Source: Equus caballus (lineage: Eukaryota; Chordata; Mammalia; Perissodactyla; Equidae). From it: a stretch of 64,000 nucleotides of DNA. A program made the position numbers and the translations under genes. The DNA lies in the NCBI RefSeq assembly GCF_041296265.1, contig NC_091710.1:55433622-55497621 (forward strand), written 5' to 3'. The notes beneath the pieces are model-generated. The model ran no database searches. It saw nothing but the letters and a program-made list of their open reading frames with translations, and was not told where the DNA came from. Shown here one piece after another: positions 47,798-57,458 of the stretch (position 1 is its first letter; each line of letters starts with the position of its first letter).

Positions 47798-49139
47798 CAT
47801 ATAGTATTTCTATTTTGAATTTTTTGAGGAATTTCCATATTTATTTTCATAGTGACTGCACCATCTTGCATTCCCACTAACAATGCATAAGAATTCCAAT
47901 TTCTCCACATCCTGGCCAATACTTACTGCCTTTTCATTTTTTTGTAATAACCATCATAACAGTTGTAAATTGATATCCCACTGTGGTTTTGATATGCGTT
48001 TCCCTGATTAGTGACATTGAGCACCTTTTCATATATCTGTTAGCTGTTTGTATGTATTATTTGGAGAAATGCCGATTCTAGTCTTCAGCCCATTTTTAAA
48101 TCAGGTTATGAGTTTTTTGCTATTGAGTTGCAGAAGGTCTTTACATATTTTGGAAATTGACCCTTTATCAGATATATGGTTTGTACATATTTTCTCCTAT
48201 TCCATAGGTTGGCTTTTCACAATGTGGGTTTTTTCCCCTGCTGTGCAGAAAGAAGCCTTTTAGTCTGCTGTAGTCCCACTTGTCTATTTTTGCTTTTGTT
48301 GCCTGTGCTTATGTCATACCCATGAAATCACTGCCAAGACCAATATTGTAAGACTTTTCCCATGTTTTCTTGCAGAAATTTTATAGTTTCAGGTCTTACG
48401 TTTAAATTTTCAAGCCATTCTGAGTTGATTGTTGTGTATGGTGTAGGTAAAGAGTACAAACTCATTCTTCTGTGTGTGGACATCCAGTTTCCCAACAACA
48501 TTTGTTGAAAGACTATCCTTTCCTCATAGTGTGTTCTTGGCACCTTTGTCAAAGATCAGTTGAGCATACATTCATGGGCTTATTTCTGAGTTCTTTATTC
48601 TGTCTCATCGGGTCTATATGCCTGTCTCTATGCCAGTATCATATAGATTTAATTACTGTAGCTTTGTAATACACTTTGAAATCAGGCAGTGTGACGCCTC
48701 CAGCTTATTCTTCTTTCTGAAGATCATTTTGGCTATTCAGGGTCTTTTGTGGTTCCATATGAGTTTTAGAATGTTTTTCTATCTCTATAAGAAATGCCAT
48801 CAGGATTTTGATAGGGATTGTATTGAATGCGTTGATCACTTAGGGTACAGACTTCTTAATAATAATAAATCCTCCAATCCATGTACGAAAGATATCTTTC
48901 TATTTTTTTGTGTTGTCTTTAATTTTTTTCATCAATGTCTTGTGGATTTCAGTGTACATGTCTTTCATTTCCTTAGTTAACTTTATACCTAAGTAGTTTA
49001 TTCTTTTGGGTCCTATTATAAATGGATTGTTTTCTTAATTTTCCTTTCAGATATTTTGTTAGTATACAGAAATGGAACTGATTTTTGTATACTTACTTGT
49101 TTTGGTTGTTTTTTACTCTTTTATGCCTGGATTCTTCCT

Positions 49140-49680
49140 TTAGGCATAATTTTTTTAGTTATTTTTGAGGTTATACTGTCTTATAACATTGTATAAATTT
49201 CAGGTGTACATTATTATATTTGAGTTTCTATATACACTGCATTGTGTTCACTGCCAATAATCTAGATTTTTTTTTCTTTTTGATGAGGAAGATTGGCTCT
49301 GAGCTAACATCTATGCCAATCTTCCTCCATTTTGTATGTGGGATGCCACAACAACATGGCTTGATGAGTGATGTGTAGGTCTTCGCCCAAGATCTGAACC
49401 CATGGACCGTGGGCCGCCAAAGCAGAGCATGTGAACTTAACCACTCTGCCACTGGGCCAGCCCCTAATAGTCTACTTTTATCTGTCACCATACATATGTG
49501 CCCCTTTTTCTCCTTTTGTTCTTCGCCTCTGGTAACCACTAATCTGTTCTCCTTATCTATGTGTTTGTTTATCTTCTGAATATGAGTGAAGTCACATGGT
49601 ATTTGGCTTTCTCCTCCTGAGAAATTTCGCTTGGCATAATGCCCTCAAGGTCCGTCCATGTTGCACACTGTAACCTTACT
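49140..49680 (-). mobile_element. L1 LINE 3' UTR piece inside an older L1, antisense
   Basis: Between two stretches of the host L1 the text changes to the same 3' UTR repeat as at the left edge of the window: 'ataacattgtataaatttca', 'gtgtacattattatatttga', 'ctctggtaaccactaatctg' and 'ttcgcttggcataatgccct'. The host L1 resumes at about 49680 with 'gtgtataacaccatgtcctc'. It carries an ERE at 49271-49464. Boundaries are approximate. Confidence 0.7.
49271..49464 (-). mobile_element. ERE SINE, antisense, third nesting level
   Basis: T-run, GAGGAAGATTGGCTCTGAGC, 'ttttgtatgtgggatgccac', and reversed head CTCTGCCACTGGGCCAGCCCC. Flanks TAATCTAGATTTT and TAATAGTCTACTTTT look like one diverged duplication with a small gap. 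It lies in an L1 piece that lies in an L1. Only one tail module is present. Confidence 0.92.
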
Positions 49681-50355
49681 GGACGTATTAGTCCTCATAG
49701 TTGTTCTGTGGAGTTTTTAGGATTTTCTGTGTATAACACCATGTCCTCGGTAAACAGAGACAATTTTACTTCTTTTCCTATTTGGATGCTTTCTATTTCT
49801 CTTTCTTGCCTGATTGCTCTGGCAATCAATACTCATACCAGTAGTATTTTCAACAGAAATGGCAAGAGTGGACACACCTGCCTTTTTCGTGATCTGAGTG
49901 GAAAAACTTTCAGTTTTTCATTCCATATTCATTGTCGAACGTGGTCTTAGCTGGAGGCTTCTCATCTCTGGCCTGTATTATGTTGAAGTAATTACCTTCT
50001 ATTCTGACATTCTTTAGAGTTATCATGAAAGGTGTTGAATTTTATCAAATGCTTTTTCTGCATCTATTGAGATGATCATATGACTTTTTCTTCCATTCTG
50101 CTGATGTGGTGCATCACATTAATTGATTTCATGTTAAACCATCCTGGCAACCTAGGGATAAAAGCCACTTGGTCATAGTATATGATGCTTTTAATTTTGA
50201 ATTAGGTTTGCTAGCATTTATTTGAGGACTTTTGCATCGATGTTCATCAAAGATATTGGCCTGTAGTTTTCTTTTCTTGTGGTGTCTTTGTCTGTTTTTT
50301 GTATCAGAGGAGGATTGGTCTCATAAAATGAGTTTGGAAGTCTCTCCTCTTTTCC

Positions 50356-50602
50356 TTTTTTTTTTTTTTTGAGGAAGATTAGCCCTGAGTTAACATCTGC
50401 TGCCATTCCTCCTCATTTTGCCAAGGAAGACTGGCCCTGAGCTAACATCCGTGCCCATCTTCTTCTACTTTATATATGGGACACCTGCCACAGCATGGCT
50501 TGACATGCAGTGCATAGGTCCATGCCCAGGATCTGAACCAGTCAACCGCAGGCCACCAAAGTGGAACAGGTGAACTTAACTGCTGTGCCACGGGGCTGGC
50601 CC
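50356..50602 (-). mobile_element. ERE SINE, antisense, within L1 RT
   Basis: T-run, GAGGAAGATTAGCCCTGAGT, second module GGAAGACTGGCCCTGAGC, 'tctactttatatatgggaca', reversed head TGTGCCACGGGGCTGGCCC. The L1 text is continuous across it: 'tctctcctcttttcc' before, 'ctcttcttccattttttgc' after. The duplication is C/T-rich and not exact. Confidence 0.94.
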
Positions 50603-50672
50603 CTCTTCTTCCATTTTTTGCAATGGTTGGAGAAGGATTGGCATTCATTTTTCTTTGAATGTATGGTAGGAT

Positions 50673-50693
50673 TCATATATATATATATATATG
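50673..50693. repeat. (TA)n microsatellite at L1 end
   Basis: About ten TA units where the antisense L1 stops being recognisable. Probably length-variable. Confidence 0.85.
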
Positions 50694-50879
50694 AAAAATA
50701 TTGCAATATGTTTTCTGATGTTTTAGGAAACTTTGGATATCCTAGTCGAATTTCCAAGATCGCTTTAAAAATGGCTTACAAATAGAAATTCAAGCTTCTA
50801 GCATCATCTGGGTTTAGCCATGAGAAAAATATTAATAACTGAAGATGGAAATGTGTGGGATTAAAAATAAAACTTTCTA

Positions 50880-51132
50880 GGGGCCAGCCTGGTGGCACAG
50901 AGGTTAAGTTTGCACACTCCGTTTCAGCGGCCCAGGGTTTGCCGGTTCAGATCCCAGGCACAGACCTACCCACCGCTTATCAAACCATGTTGTGGCAGGT
51001 GTCCCACATATAAAATAGAGGAAAGTGAGCACAGTTGTTAGCTCAGGGCCAGTCTTCCTCAACAGAAAGAGGAGGAATGGTTGCAGATGTTAGCTCAGGG
51101 CTAATCTTCCTCAAAAAATAAATAAATGAATG
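50880..51132 (+). mobile_element. ERE SINE, sense, two tail modules
   Basis: GGGGCCAGCCTGGTGGCACA head, B-box-like GGTTCAGATCC, 'agataaa'-poor body, two tail modules ('gttagctcagggccagtctt' and 'gttagctcagggctaatctt'), and an AATAAATG-type A-rich tail. AATAAAACTTTCT is repeated exactly at 50866-50878 and 51133-51145. Confidence 0.96.
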
Positions 51133-51145
51133 AATAAAACTTTCT

Positions 51146-52029
51146 GGAAACATATTCTTTGAGAGGCATCTGCAATATTTGAAAGCAGCGTGAAGTCCTA
51201 CATTGAGTCCTGCGCCGTGCTGACCACGAGTGGTGGGTCTGGAGCAGTAATGAAGGCAGCAGGAACAAAATATCAGCCAACTGCCAGCTGCATAGTCAAA
51301 GCAAATGAAGGATGCTGTGGGGACTCACCTAATGACGAAGCCGCTCAATGTTGAAAAAGTCCCAGGCTTCGCTGTGCACTTCATATTAAACTATGTGCAA
51401 AAGGAGACTGCTAATCTCTAATACCAGGAAAGTACCAATGAAAATGAAATTGTCAGTAGAATGCTGAATACATGAACACACTACTACTTGTTAGGTGTGT
51501 AAATAGAAGCCAAAGGAAAATATTGTGTAGCCCCCAGAGAAATGACAATAGAAAGTAATGTAAGAAATAGCATATTCAGTAATAGCATATTCAGATTTTA
51601 CTTTGAAGCCGAGAGTCAAGATAAATATATATGATAATAACATTGAACACACTTCACATAGTTCCTTCACAATTGCTCATATATATATATTAATTTTATA
51701 TAAGGAAAATAATTCAGTGAAGTTGATTACATTTTTAAAGGTTGCAGCAGGCTTTGGGAAAATGCAGAACACTGAGAGGTCAGCATGTTATTGTATGAAT
51801 AAAACTGAAATAGTTGTTAGAAGTCCTAATTGCCACTACGATAGCTGTGAATCCTTGTGTTAGCTTCTTAACCTATGACTCAACTTTATTGTAAAACAGG
51901 GATTGTAATAATTTTTCTCTTTTACAAAACTGTCATGGGAAGCAAGCACGACAATATAGATTCATGTCCTTGGTAAAGTTCTGTGCCGTCGTAGAGTCTC
52001 ATAGACAGGACCCATGACCTGATGTTCAA
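51146..52029. other. Unique AT-rich sequence
   Basis: No gene recognised. AATAGCATATTCAG is directly duplicated at about 51567-51595. Confidence 0.45.
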
Positions 52030-52041
52030 TTATTGTTTTGA

Positions 52042-52229
52042 GGGGCTGGCCCCGTGGCCGAATGGTTAGGTTCACGCACTTCGCTCCAGCGGCCCAGGGT
52101 TTCACTGGTTCGGATCATGGGGACATTGAGGTGGTGTCCCACGTGCCACAACTAGAAGGACTCACAACTAAAATATACATCTATCTCCTGGGGAGATTGG
52201 AGTAGAAAAAGCAAAAGAACAAAAAAATG
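52042..52229 (+). mobile_element. ERE SINE, sense, internally deleted
   Basis: GGGGCTGGCCCCGTGGCCGA head, TGGCCGAATGG A box, GGTTCGGATC B box; then part of the body is missing before 'aggtggtgtcccacgtgcca'. Ends with an A-rich AAAAGCAAAAGAAC tail. TTATTGTTTTGA is exactly repeated at 52030-52041 and 52230-52241. 188 bp, against about 255 for the full copy. Confidence 0.95.
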
Positions 52230-52241
52230 TTATTGTTTTGA

Positions 52242-52676
52242 AATTTTGCATTTTTGGGCCACCACCAGTTTTAACAGAAGCACTTGAGCCCTTTTAGTAC
52301 CATCAATAGAGGAGGGAGATCCCCACTCGTCCCTGAAGCCACAGTGAAGGAGGCAGCACCCCAGGGCCGTATTCAATGATTGGTTCAGGATTCCTCACAT
52401 GTCTGATAAAATAGTGGCTTCTCCCTGGGCTTGTCTACCAAATTGTCAGAGATGATGCTCTCTCCCTGATGTTGCTTGGCCGGGAGGCTGGGTTTGAAGC
52501 TGTCACTGGCCTTCACCCCAACAAGTGAATAAAACCCATGTTAAATTTTAGCCTAACAGATGCAAACACGCTGATGGATCATCGTGGTCTCTGAACCGGG
52601 TTGCTTCTGGAGCCAGGCTGACCTCTGTTCTCTTTGGTTAGTGAATCTAAGAATTCTGCCTCTCTGATTCTAAGTG
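52242..52676. other. Unique spacer
   Basis: No gene recognised. It might carry LTR-like text around 52430-52560, but this is not callable. Confidence 0.35.
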
Positions 52677-52680
52677 TGTG

Positions 52681-53113
52681 TGTTAGTTTCCCAGGGCTGC
52701 CATAATAAACTATCACAAACTGGGTGGCTGAGAACCACAGGAATGTACTTTCTCCAGTTCTGGAGGCTATACACCCCAAACCAACGTTGGTTCCTTGTGG
52801 AGGCCCCGCGGGAGAGTCTGTTCCCTGCCTCCCTCCTCTTTTCCGGTCCTTGCCGACAATCCTCCGTGTTCCCTGAATTGCAGCTGCATTAATTACTCCA
52901 ATCTCTGCCTGCCTGAGGGTTTCCCTGTGTGTCTCTGCGTCTTTTTTCACAAAGACAGCTGTGACTGGATTCCAGGTCCACTCATCTCCAGAATGACTTT
53001 TTTTAACTTGATGACATCTGCAAAGACCACATTTCCAAATAAGGTCGCATTCACAAGCACCAGGGTTAGGGCTTCAGCCTATCTTTTTAGGGGACACAAG
53101 TCAACCCACAACA
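52681..53113 (-). mobile_element. MaLR (MST/MLT1-type) LTR, antisense, near full length
   Basis: Reverse complement of a MaLR LTR from end to end: 'tgttagtttcccagggctgc cataataaac', 'acaaactgggtggctgagaa', 'cagttctggaggctatacac', 'catttccaaataaggtcgca' and the close 'gggacacaagtcaacccaca aca'. Length 433 bp. TGTG flanks on both sides, but the left one sits in a TG run, so the duplication is not certain. No internal region. Confidence 0.88.
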
Positions 53114-54215
53114 TGTGCCTGGATTCTAGAAATTTTCAGTAGTAAAACGCTTGTCTAATTCTCCCCTCTTTCTTTTTCTAACAGAGGCAGTCAAAGTGAG
53201 GGATAAGGTGATCAATGCTATTTTTGAATCTTAAATGAATTCTATTTTTCTGCAAACAAGTAATTAGAGAAACTTATACTAGGAATTAATTTGCACTGTT
53301 TTCTTTTCTTTAGAAGGAACAAATGGCTATTTTGACTGTTATGTTGAAACTTTAATTTTTCATATTAACAGATAATCAGACTGATAACTCACTTATAAAT
53401 TTAATAGCTCACTTGTAAATTTAAATGTACCTGCATACATGGATACATAAAACATAGGTATATTTATACATCCACAATCGGGCCAAAATTATTGATGTGT
53501 GCATTATTAAAAGTATGTAGCAAACAAACTGTATGTCTTCATTAACACTACAATATTTATTTCATTTATAATTCCATGCATTGTCTCTCCAAAGAATTGG
53601 CCAAGGTAATTGCTATTTTTCATTTTGCAATGCAAAAAGCAAAGACATACAGTGTAATATTATATACTGCTTTTCACCATTTTTCAGGAAGCATGTCCTC
53701 TTAAAAGAATCATTCTGAGAATTCCAAGACTTAAAAACAACAGAATGACAGTGGACTATAAATAATGACAAAATTTTAAAGCTATGATCCATAAAATACT
53801 TCAAAAGGATTGAGCTAGAGCAGAGGCAATGGCCTGCCCGAAGTAAAAAGAAGAAAATGTTACTTCTCCTTTGGACTGTTGTCTGAAGTGTTGTATTTAA
53901 GTCGAGCTTCTGCTTTAACACTGTATCCACTGTTTACTCTCCTGAACCTTTCTAAATGGCTATGGTAAACAGGCAGAAAGAAAGTGTCTATTCTTGCTTG
54001 AGTTCACAGTGATGTATCGTTACTTTATGTCTTTACTTTTAATTAGAATTTTTAAAAACTAATATTTGGTTATCTTGTAAAACTATTTTTAAATGTCTGA
54101 TATAGTTATGCCATTATTTTTTCTATCTAAATAATGAACAAAAAGTCATCCTTAATCTTGCTCTACTAACTGTAACAAAATAAAAATCTAATATTAATTA
54201 CAATAACAAAACATC
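53114..54215. other. Unique AT-rich sequence
   Basis: No gene recognised. Confidence 0.45.
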
Positions 54216-54400
54216 AACAACTGTAGGGAATTTATTTAGTGCTTATTAGGTGCCAAGATGTATATGCTAAGTGCTTTGCATAAATTATTTCATTTATTCT
54301 ATTAATATTTGTAAAAGGGTAATATTATAAAAACCCTTTGAAGAAGATATTAACTCTACTTTACAAATGAACTGCAGAAGACAGCACTTTCTCGTCTTTT
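54216..54400 (-). mobile_element. MIR SINE, antisense
   Basis: 'tagtgcttattaggtgccaa', 'gctaagtgctttgcataaat tatttcattta' and 'taactctactttacaaatga' match reversed MIR (GAGCACTTACTATGTGCCAG ... CTAAGCGCTTTACATG ... CCCATTTTACAGATGA). Confidence 0.75.
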
Positions 54401-55548
54401 GAGTTGAAAAACAGGATCTTGAAATTCTTAGGCGAGACAGTCATCTTGAACAGTCTTTTTAATCTTCAAGTGTCCTGTTTTTTGAAGGTCAAAAGCCCGG
54501 CCCCTGAAAATTGGCCATGAACAAGGAAAGAGGAAAAGCTGAAACGCCGCCTTAGACCGTGCTGTGCTCAAAGTAAATAGACCAGAGGAGGGGATCTCAG
54601 AGGTTAAATGACGGAGTCCCGGTGGTAACAGCGGAGACCTCAGAAGGGACCAAGGGCAGAAGAGTGTCCTTCTCAGGGTGCGTTCTGGGAAACAGGAAGC
54701 TCAGAAGTGGTGTGGCAATGGGAGAGTGGAAACAGCTTCACAGACTGTCTTGGGAAAGCCCCCACAATGGCTCCTAGGACCTGAGGTACAGAAGATTCAT
54801 GAAGCAGGATTACAGAACTTCCCACACAGTCCCCTCAGGGACGCGGGAGGGTGAAGAGAGGGCGAGAAGCCTGCAACAAAGGTGGAGCAATTCGTGCGCT
54901 GTGTGTTCGAAAGCGCTCGTCCCTGCCTGGAATTCCATGCATTTGGTCTTGAAATCTCAGCTCTCTGATGGGCTCCAGAGCAGTGAAGGGTTTTGTAGAT
55001 GGTCCAGCTTTGTCAGTCTGTCTGTCTGGGACTGGTGTTCTCCTGAGAGCCTTGTCTCCTGCGTGCATGTGTAACTCTAGGATGTTTATGAATTGGTGGT
55101 GCGTTTTGAATTTTGTCAACATCCCTCCCTCCAACCCTCGGCGGCCCCTGACCTCAGTGTTTCAGCCCTAGCCCCCTGAGTATGACGGCAGATGCCTCCA
55201 CTTCTCAGCGCTCTAGCCACCTTTCCCAGAGGTGGGCATTTTCAGGACTAAGGGAAACCTCGCTGCAGGTTCGGTTTTCTGGAATTCAAGCTTGTCGTTC
55301 AGGTTGGTCAGGTAAGACTTTACTACCTTCTGAGTTATCTTCAAACAGATTTTTAAAACACAATCTATCTAATCCTTCTAGTTTTTTCAGCGGAAGATTT
55401 CATCCAAATTACTCAGTCCACCATGACTGGAAACAGATCTCTTCTTTTATATTTTTAATATAAATGTTGCTGTTTTATGGGTTTCTGTTACAGATACACA
55501 TGGATTTAGGAATCAGTTCCTACATATGGTGTTGAGACTTCCGGTCTA
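54401..55548. other. GC-richer non-coding block
   Basis: From about 54480 to 55330 the sequence has more G+C and CpG than its surroundings (for example CAATTCGTGCGCTG, GAAAGCGCTCG). No ORF with a domain. A donor-like CAGGTAAGAC lies at 55310-55319 without an obvious partner. Confidence 0.35.
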
Positions 55549-55564
55549 AAAATGTGTCCTTTTT

Positions 55565-55766
55565 TCCTTCTTTTTTTTGGTGAGGAAGATTGGCCCTGAG
55601 CTAACATCTGTGCCAATCGTCCTCTATTTTGTATGTGGGATGCTGCTACAGCATGGCTTGATGAGCAAGTGGTGTGTAAGCTCTGCACCCAGGATCCAAA
55701 CCTGAGAATCCCAGGCCACTGAAGCGGAGCACACAAACTTAACCTCTACACCACTGCCCTGGCCCC
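55565..55766 (-). mobile_element. ERE SINE, antisense
   Basis: T-run, GAGGAAGATTGGCCCTGAGC, 'ttttgtatgtgggatgctgc', reversed head ACACCACTGCCCTGGCCCC. AAAATGTGTCCTTTTT (55549-55564) and AAAATGTGTCTTTTTT (55767-55782) are a target duplication with one mismatch. One tail module only. Confidence 0.94.
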
Positions 55767-55782
55767 AAAATGTGTCTTTTTT

Positions 55783-56945
55783 AAAAAAATATTTTTTCAG
55801 CGAGTGAGACATGAGGGCCATGCATTGTCAGGATAGCTCATTGACACCTCAGGTAAATTCAACTGGTGTGCATCACAAGAGAGGTACCCCTCTTTCTTCA
55901 ACTTTCCAGAGTTATTATAATGGAAGTGGGTGTGAAATCAATGTATAAATTTCTAATTGATGTCTAGATGTGATACCTTTAGGAGGGAGCTAAATGACAC
56001 AGCTAAAGCATCTGCATGATTGTAGTGACCTTCACCATTTGATCAATACCCCATGTAACCGACAGTAAAGATTAGAGGTGAAGGAGCGGGCCTGGCATGG
56101 TAGAAACAACCTATAAATGGCACTTAGATGCTCAGAATAAATTTGGGAAAACGTTAGCTTACATATTTGTGTGGAGCATTCTTCATGTGATAACCTACAC
56201 CTGCTACAAACCGACTGCCTGCTGCAAAGGAAAAAATAACCTCTCCTCGCGGCTGACGAATTGAAGTATCTGTCACCCGTGAAAAGGAAGTTGAGTTCAT
56301 GTTTTATTCCTTATTCTATAAGTCGCCCAATCTAAGATCCTTACATTTTAACTACATTTAATATTTTAATGGTATTTAAAAACTTTACGGCCACACTTTA
56401 TATACCTCCCAGCCAGCAAAGAAAGTAAAACTTTGAAGACCCAAATAGTGTCATATTCAAATCGAAGAATGACAAAGTAAAGAAAAACATGTCTGAATTT
56501 TAAAGTCAATAGCAATAAAATTTAGGGAGAGTTATTGTTTATTTTTCTCGTTATGCAAGATATGATTTTAACCCCAAAATGGTTTTCTTTTAAAAGGGGT
56601 TCCTTTGAAATACCTCAGCTGAACAGACTTCATGAAGCTAAAAAGTGGTCTTTATTAGGGCTGCATGGAGTGGACAGGGAGGATGAAATATCCCGCCCTA
56701 TTTAGGGCTTCGTGGTGGCCAGACGGAGGTGAAGCTGTTGAAAAATCCACTTGGACGAGTAAAGACTTGGAGGCAGGACCTGAAGTGACCCCGACTTGCT
56801 GAAGGAGAGAGAGTCACGTAAGCTCCAGTTCCAACTCGGAATACCCCAAAAAGGAATCTTAATGCCTTTACTAGAAAAATAGGAGCACGAAACCTGTGGA
56901 AAACCCACCTAAAAAGGTAACACCAAACCAGAAACTGCAGGAGAA
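55783..56945. other. Unique sequence
   Basis: No gene or nameable repeat. The 56620-56900 part has LTR-like words (GTGGTCTTTATTAGGGCTGC) but no ends. Confidence 0.35.
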
Positions 56946-57177
56946 TTGCCCCCTAAATTATTTAATTCCCCCACAGGGCTAAAGAAGTCCGATGACAACG
57001 CTAAACCCCCACAAAGTTCTCCTCTCCAGGGGACTCCAGCCTCAAAGACAAAGCATGTCCTTCCATCACAGCGTCAAGAACTCTCCTGCCGAAGCCGCCT
57101 CCTTGTTGCTGTGTCTCTGTTCTTCCCCGGGTTTGCCTTCTCTCATTTTTCTCTCCTCTGTTCTCCCATTGCTGCAG

Positions 57178-57405
57178 ACCACGGAGGAATGTTACTTCTT
57201 GAACTGAGGGGAAAGTACACATGTATGTCATCTGGTCACAGATTGATTTATGGCAAAGACCCTTTCCCCAGTGGCCATGGAGGCAGCGGGGTCCAGGTGG
57301 GAATCTTTCCCGCTCTGCGAGTATTCTACGAGAGCAGTCCCAACTTCCACGTCAAAATGCCGTGTGCACCAGAGCGCTCAGCTCTGACACCCCCACATGC
57401 AGAAG
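57178..57405 (+). other. Candidate exon (unproven)
   Basis: A strong-looking splice acceptor (a long pyrimidine tract from about 57135 ending CCCATTGCTGCAG at 57177) and a donor AGAAG|GTAAGA at 57405/57406 frame a 228-base segment. It is open throughout in the frame of the 170-codon ORF 56946-57458. The peptide (for example RLIYGKDPFPSGHGG) has no domain I recognise. It could be an exon of a non-coding RNA, an unannotated lineage-specific exon, or chance. No promoter or neighbouring exon is visible. Confidence 0.25.
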
Positions 57406-57458
57406 GTAAGATGCACTCAGCAGAAGGGATTTTTAAAGCTATTTTCGGAAGAGACTAA

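Larger units (their letters stand above)
46660..50690 (-). mobile_element. L1 (L1M-type) LINE, RT to 3' UTR, antisense, nested insertions
   Basis: The largest L1 here, read on the minus strand. Starting from the 3' UTR at 46660 it runs back through the ORF2 C-terminus into the reverse transcriptase. At about 50218-50345 the minus strand encodes [17 protein letters not shown] and nearby [10 protein letters not shown], the classic RT segment. Plus-strand landmarks: 'ttcacttagcataatgccct' (47275), 'ctttatcagatatatggttt' (48162) and 'catcctggcaacctagggat' (50140). 5' truncated, many stops. It is interrupted by EREs (46857, 47547, 50356) and by another L1 piece (about 49140-49680). Confidence 0.92.

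Noticed and set aside
48618-48980. 120-codon plus-strand ORF
   Set aside because: It lies antisense to L1 ORF2. The coding sense of this stretch is the minus strand, where the frame is broken.
54799-55134. Overlapping 91- and 99-codon ORFs on opposite strands
   Set aside because: Mutually overlapping frames in GC-richer DNA are expected, because such sequence has fewer stop codons. No motif.
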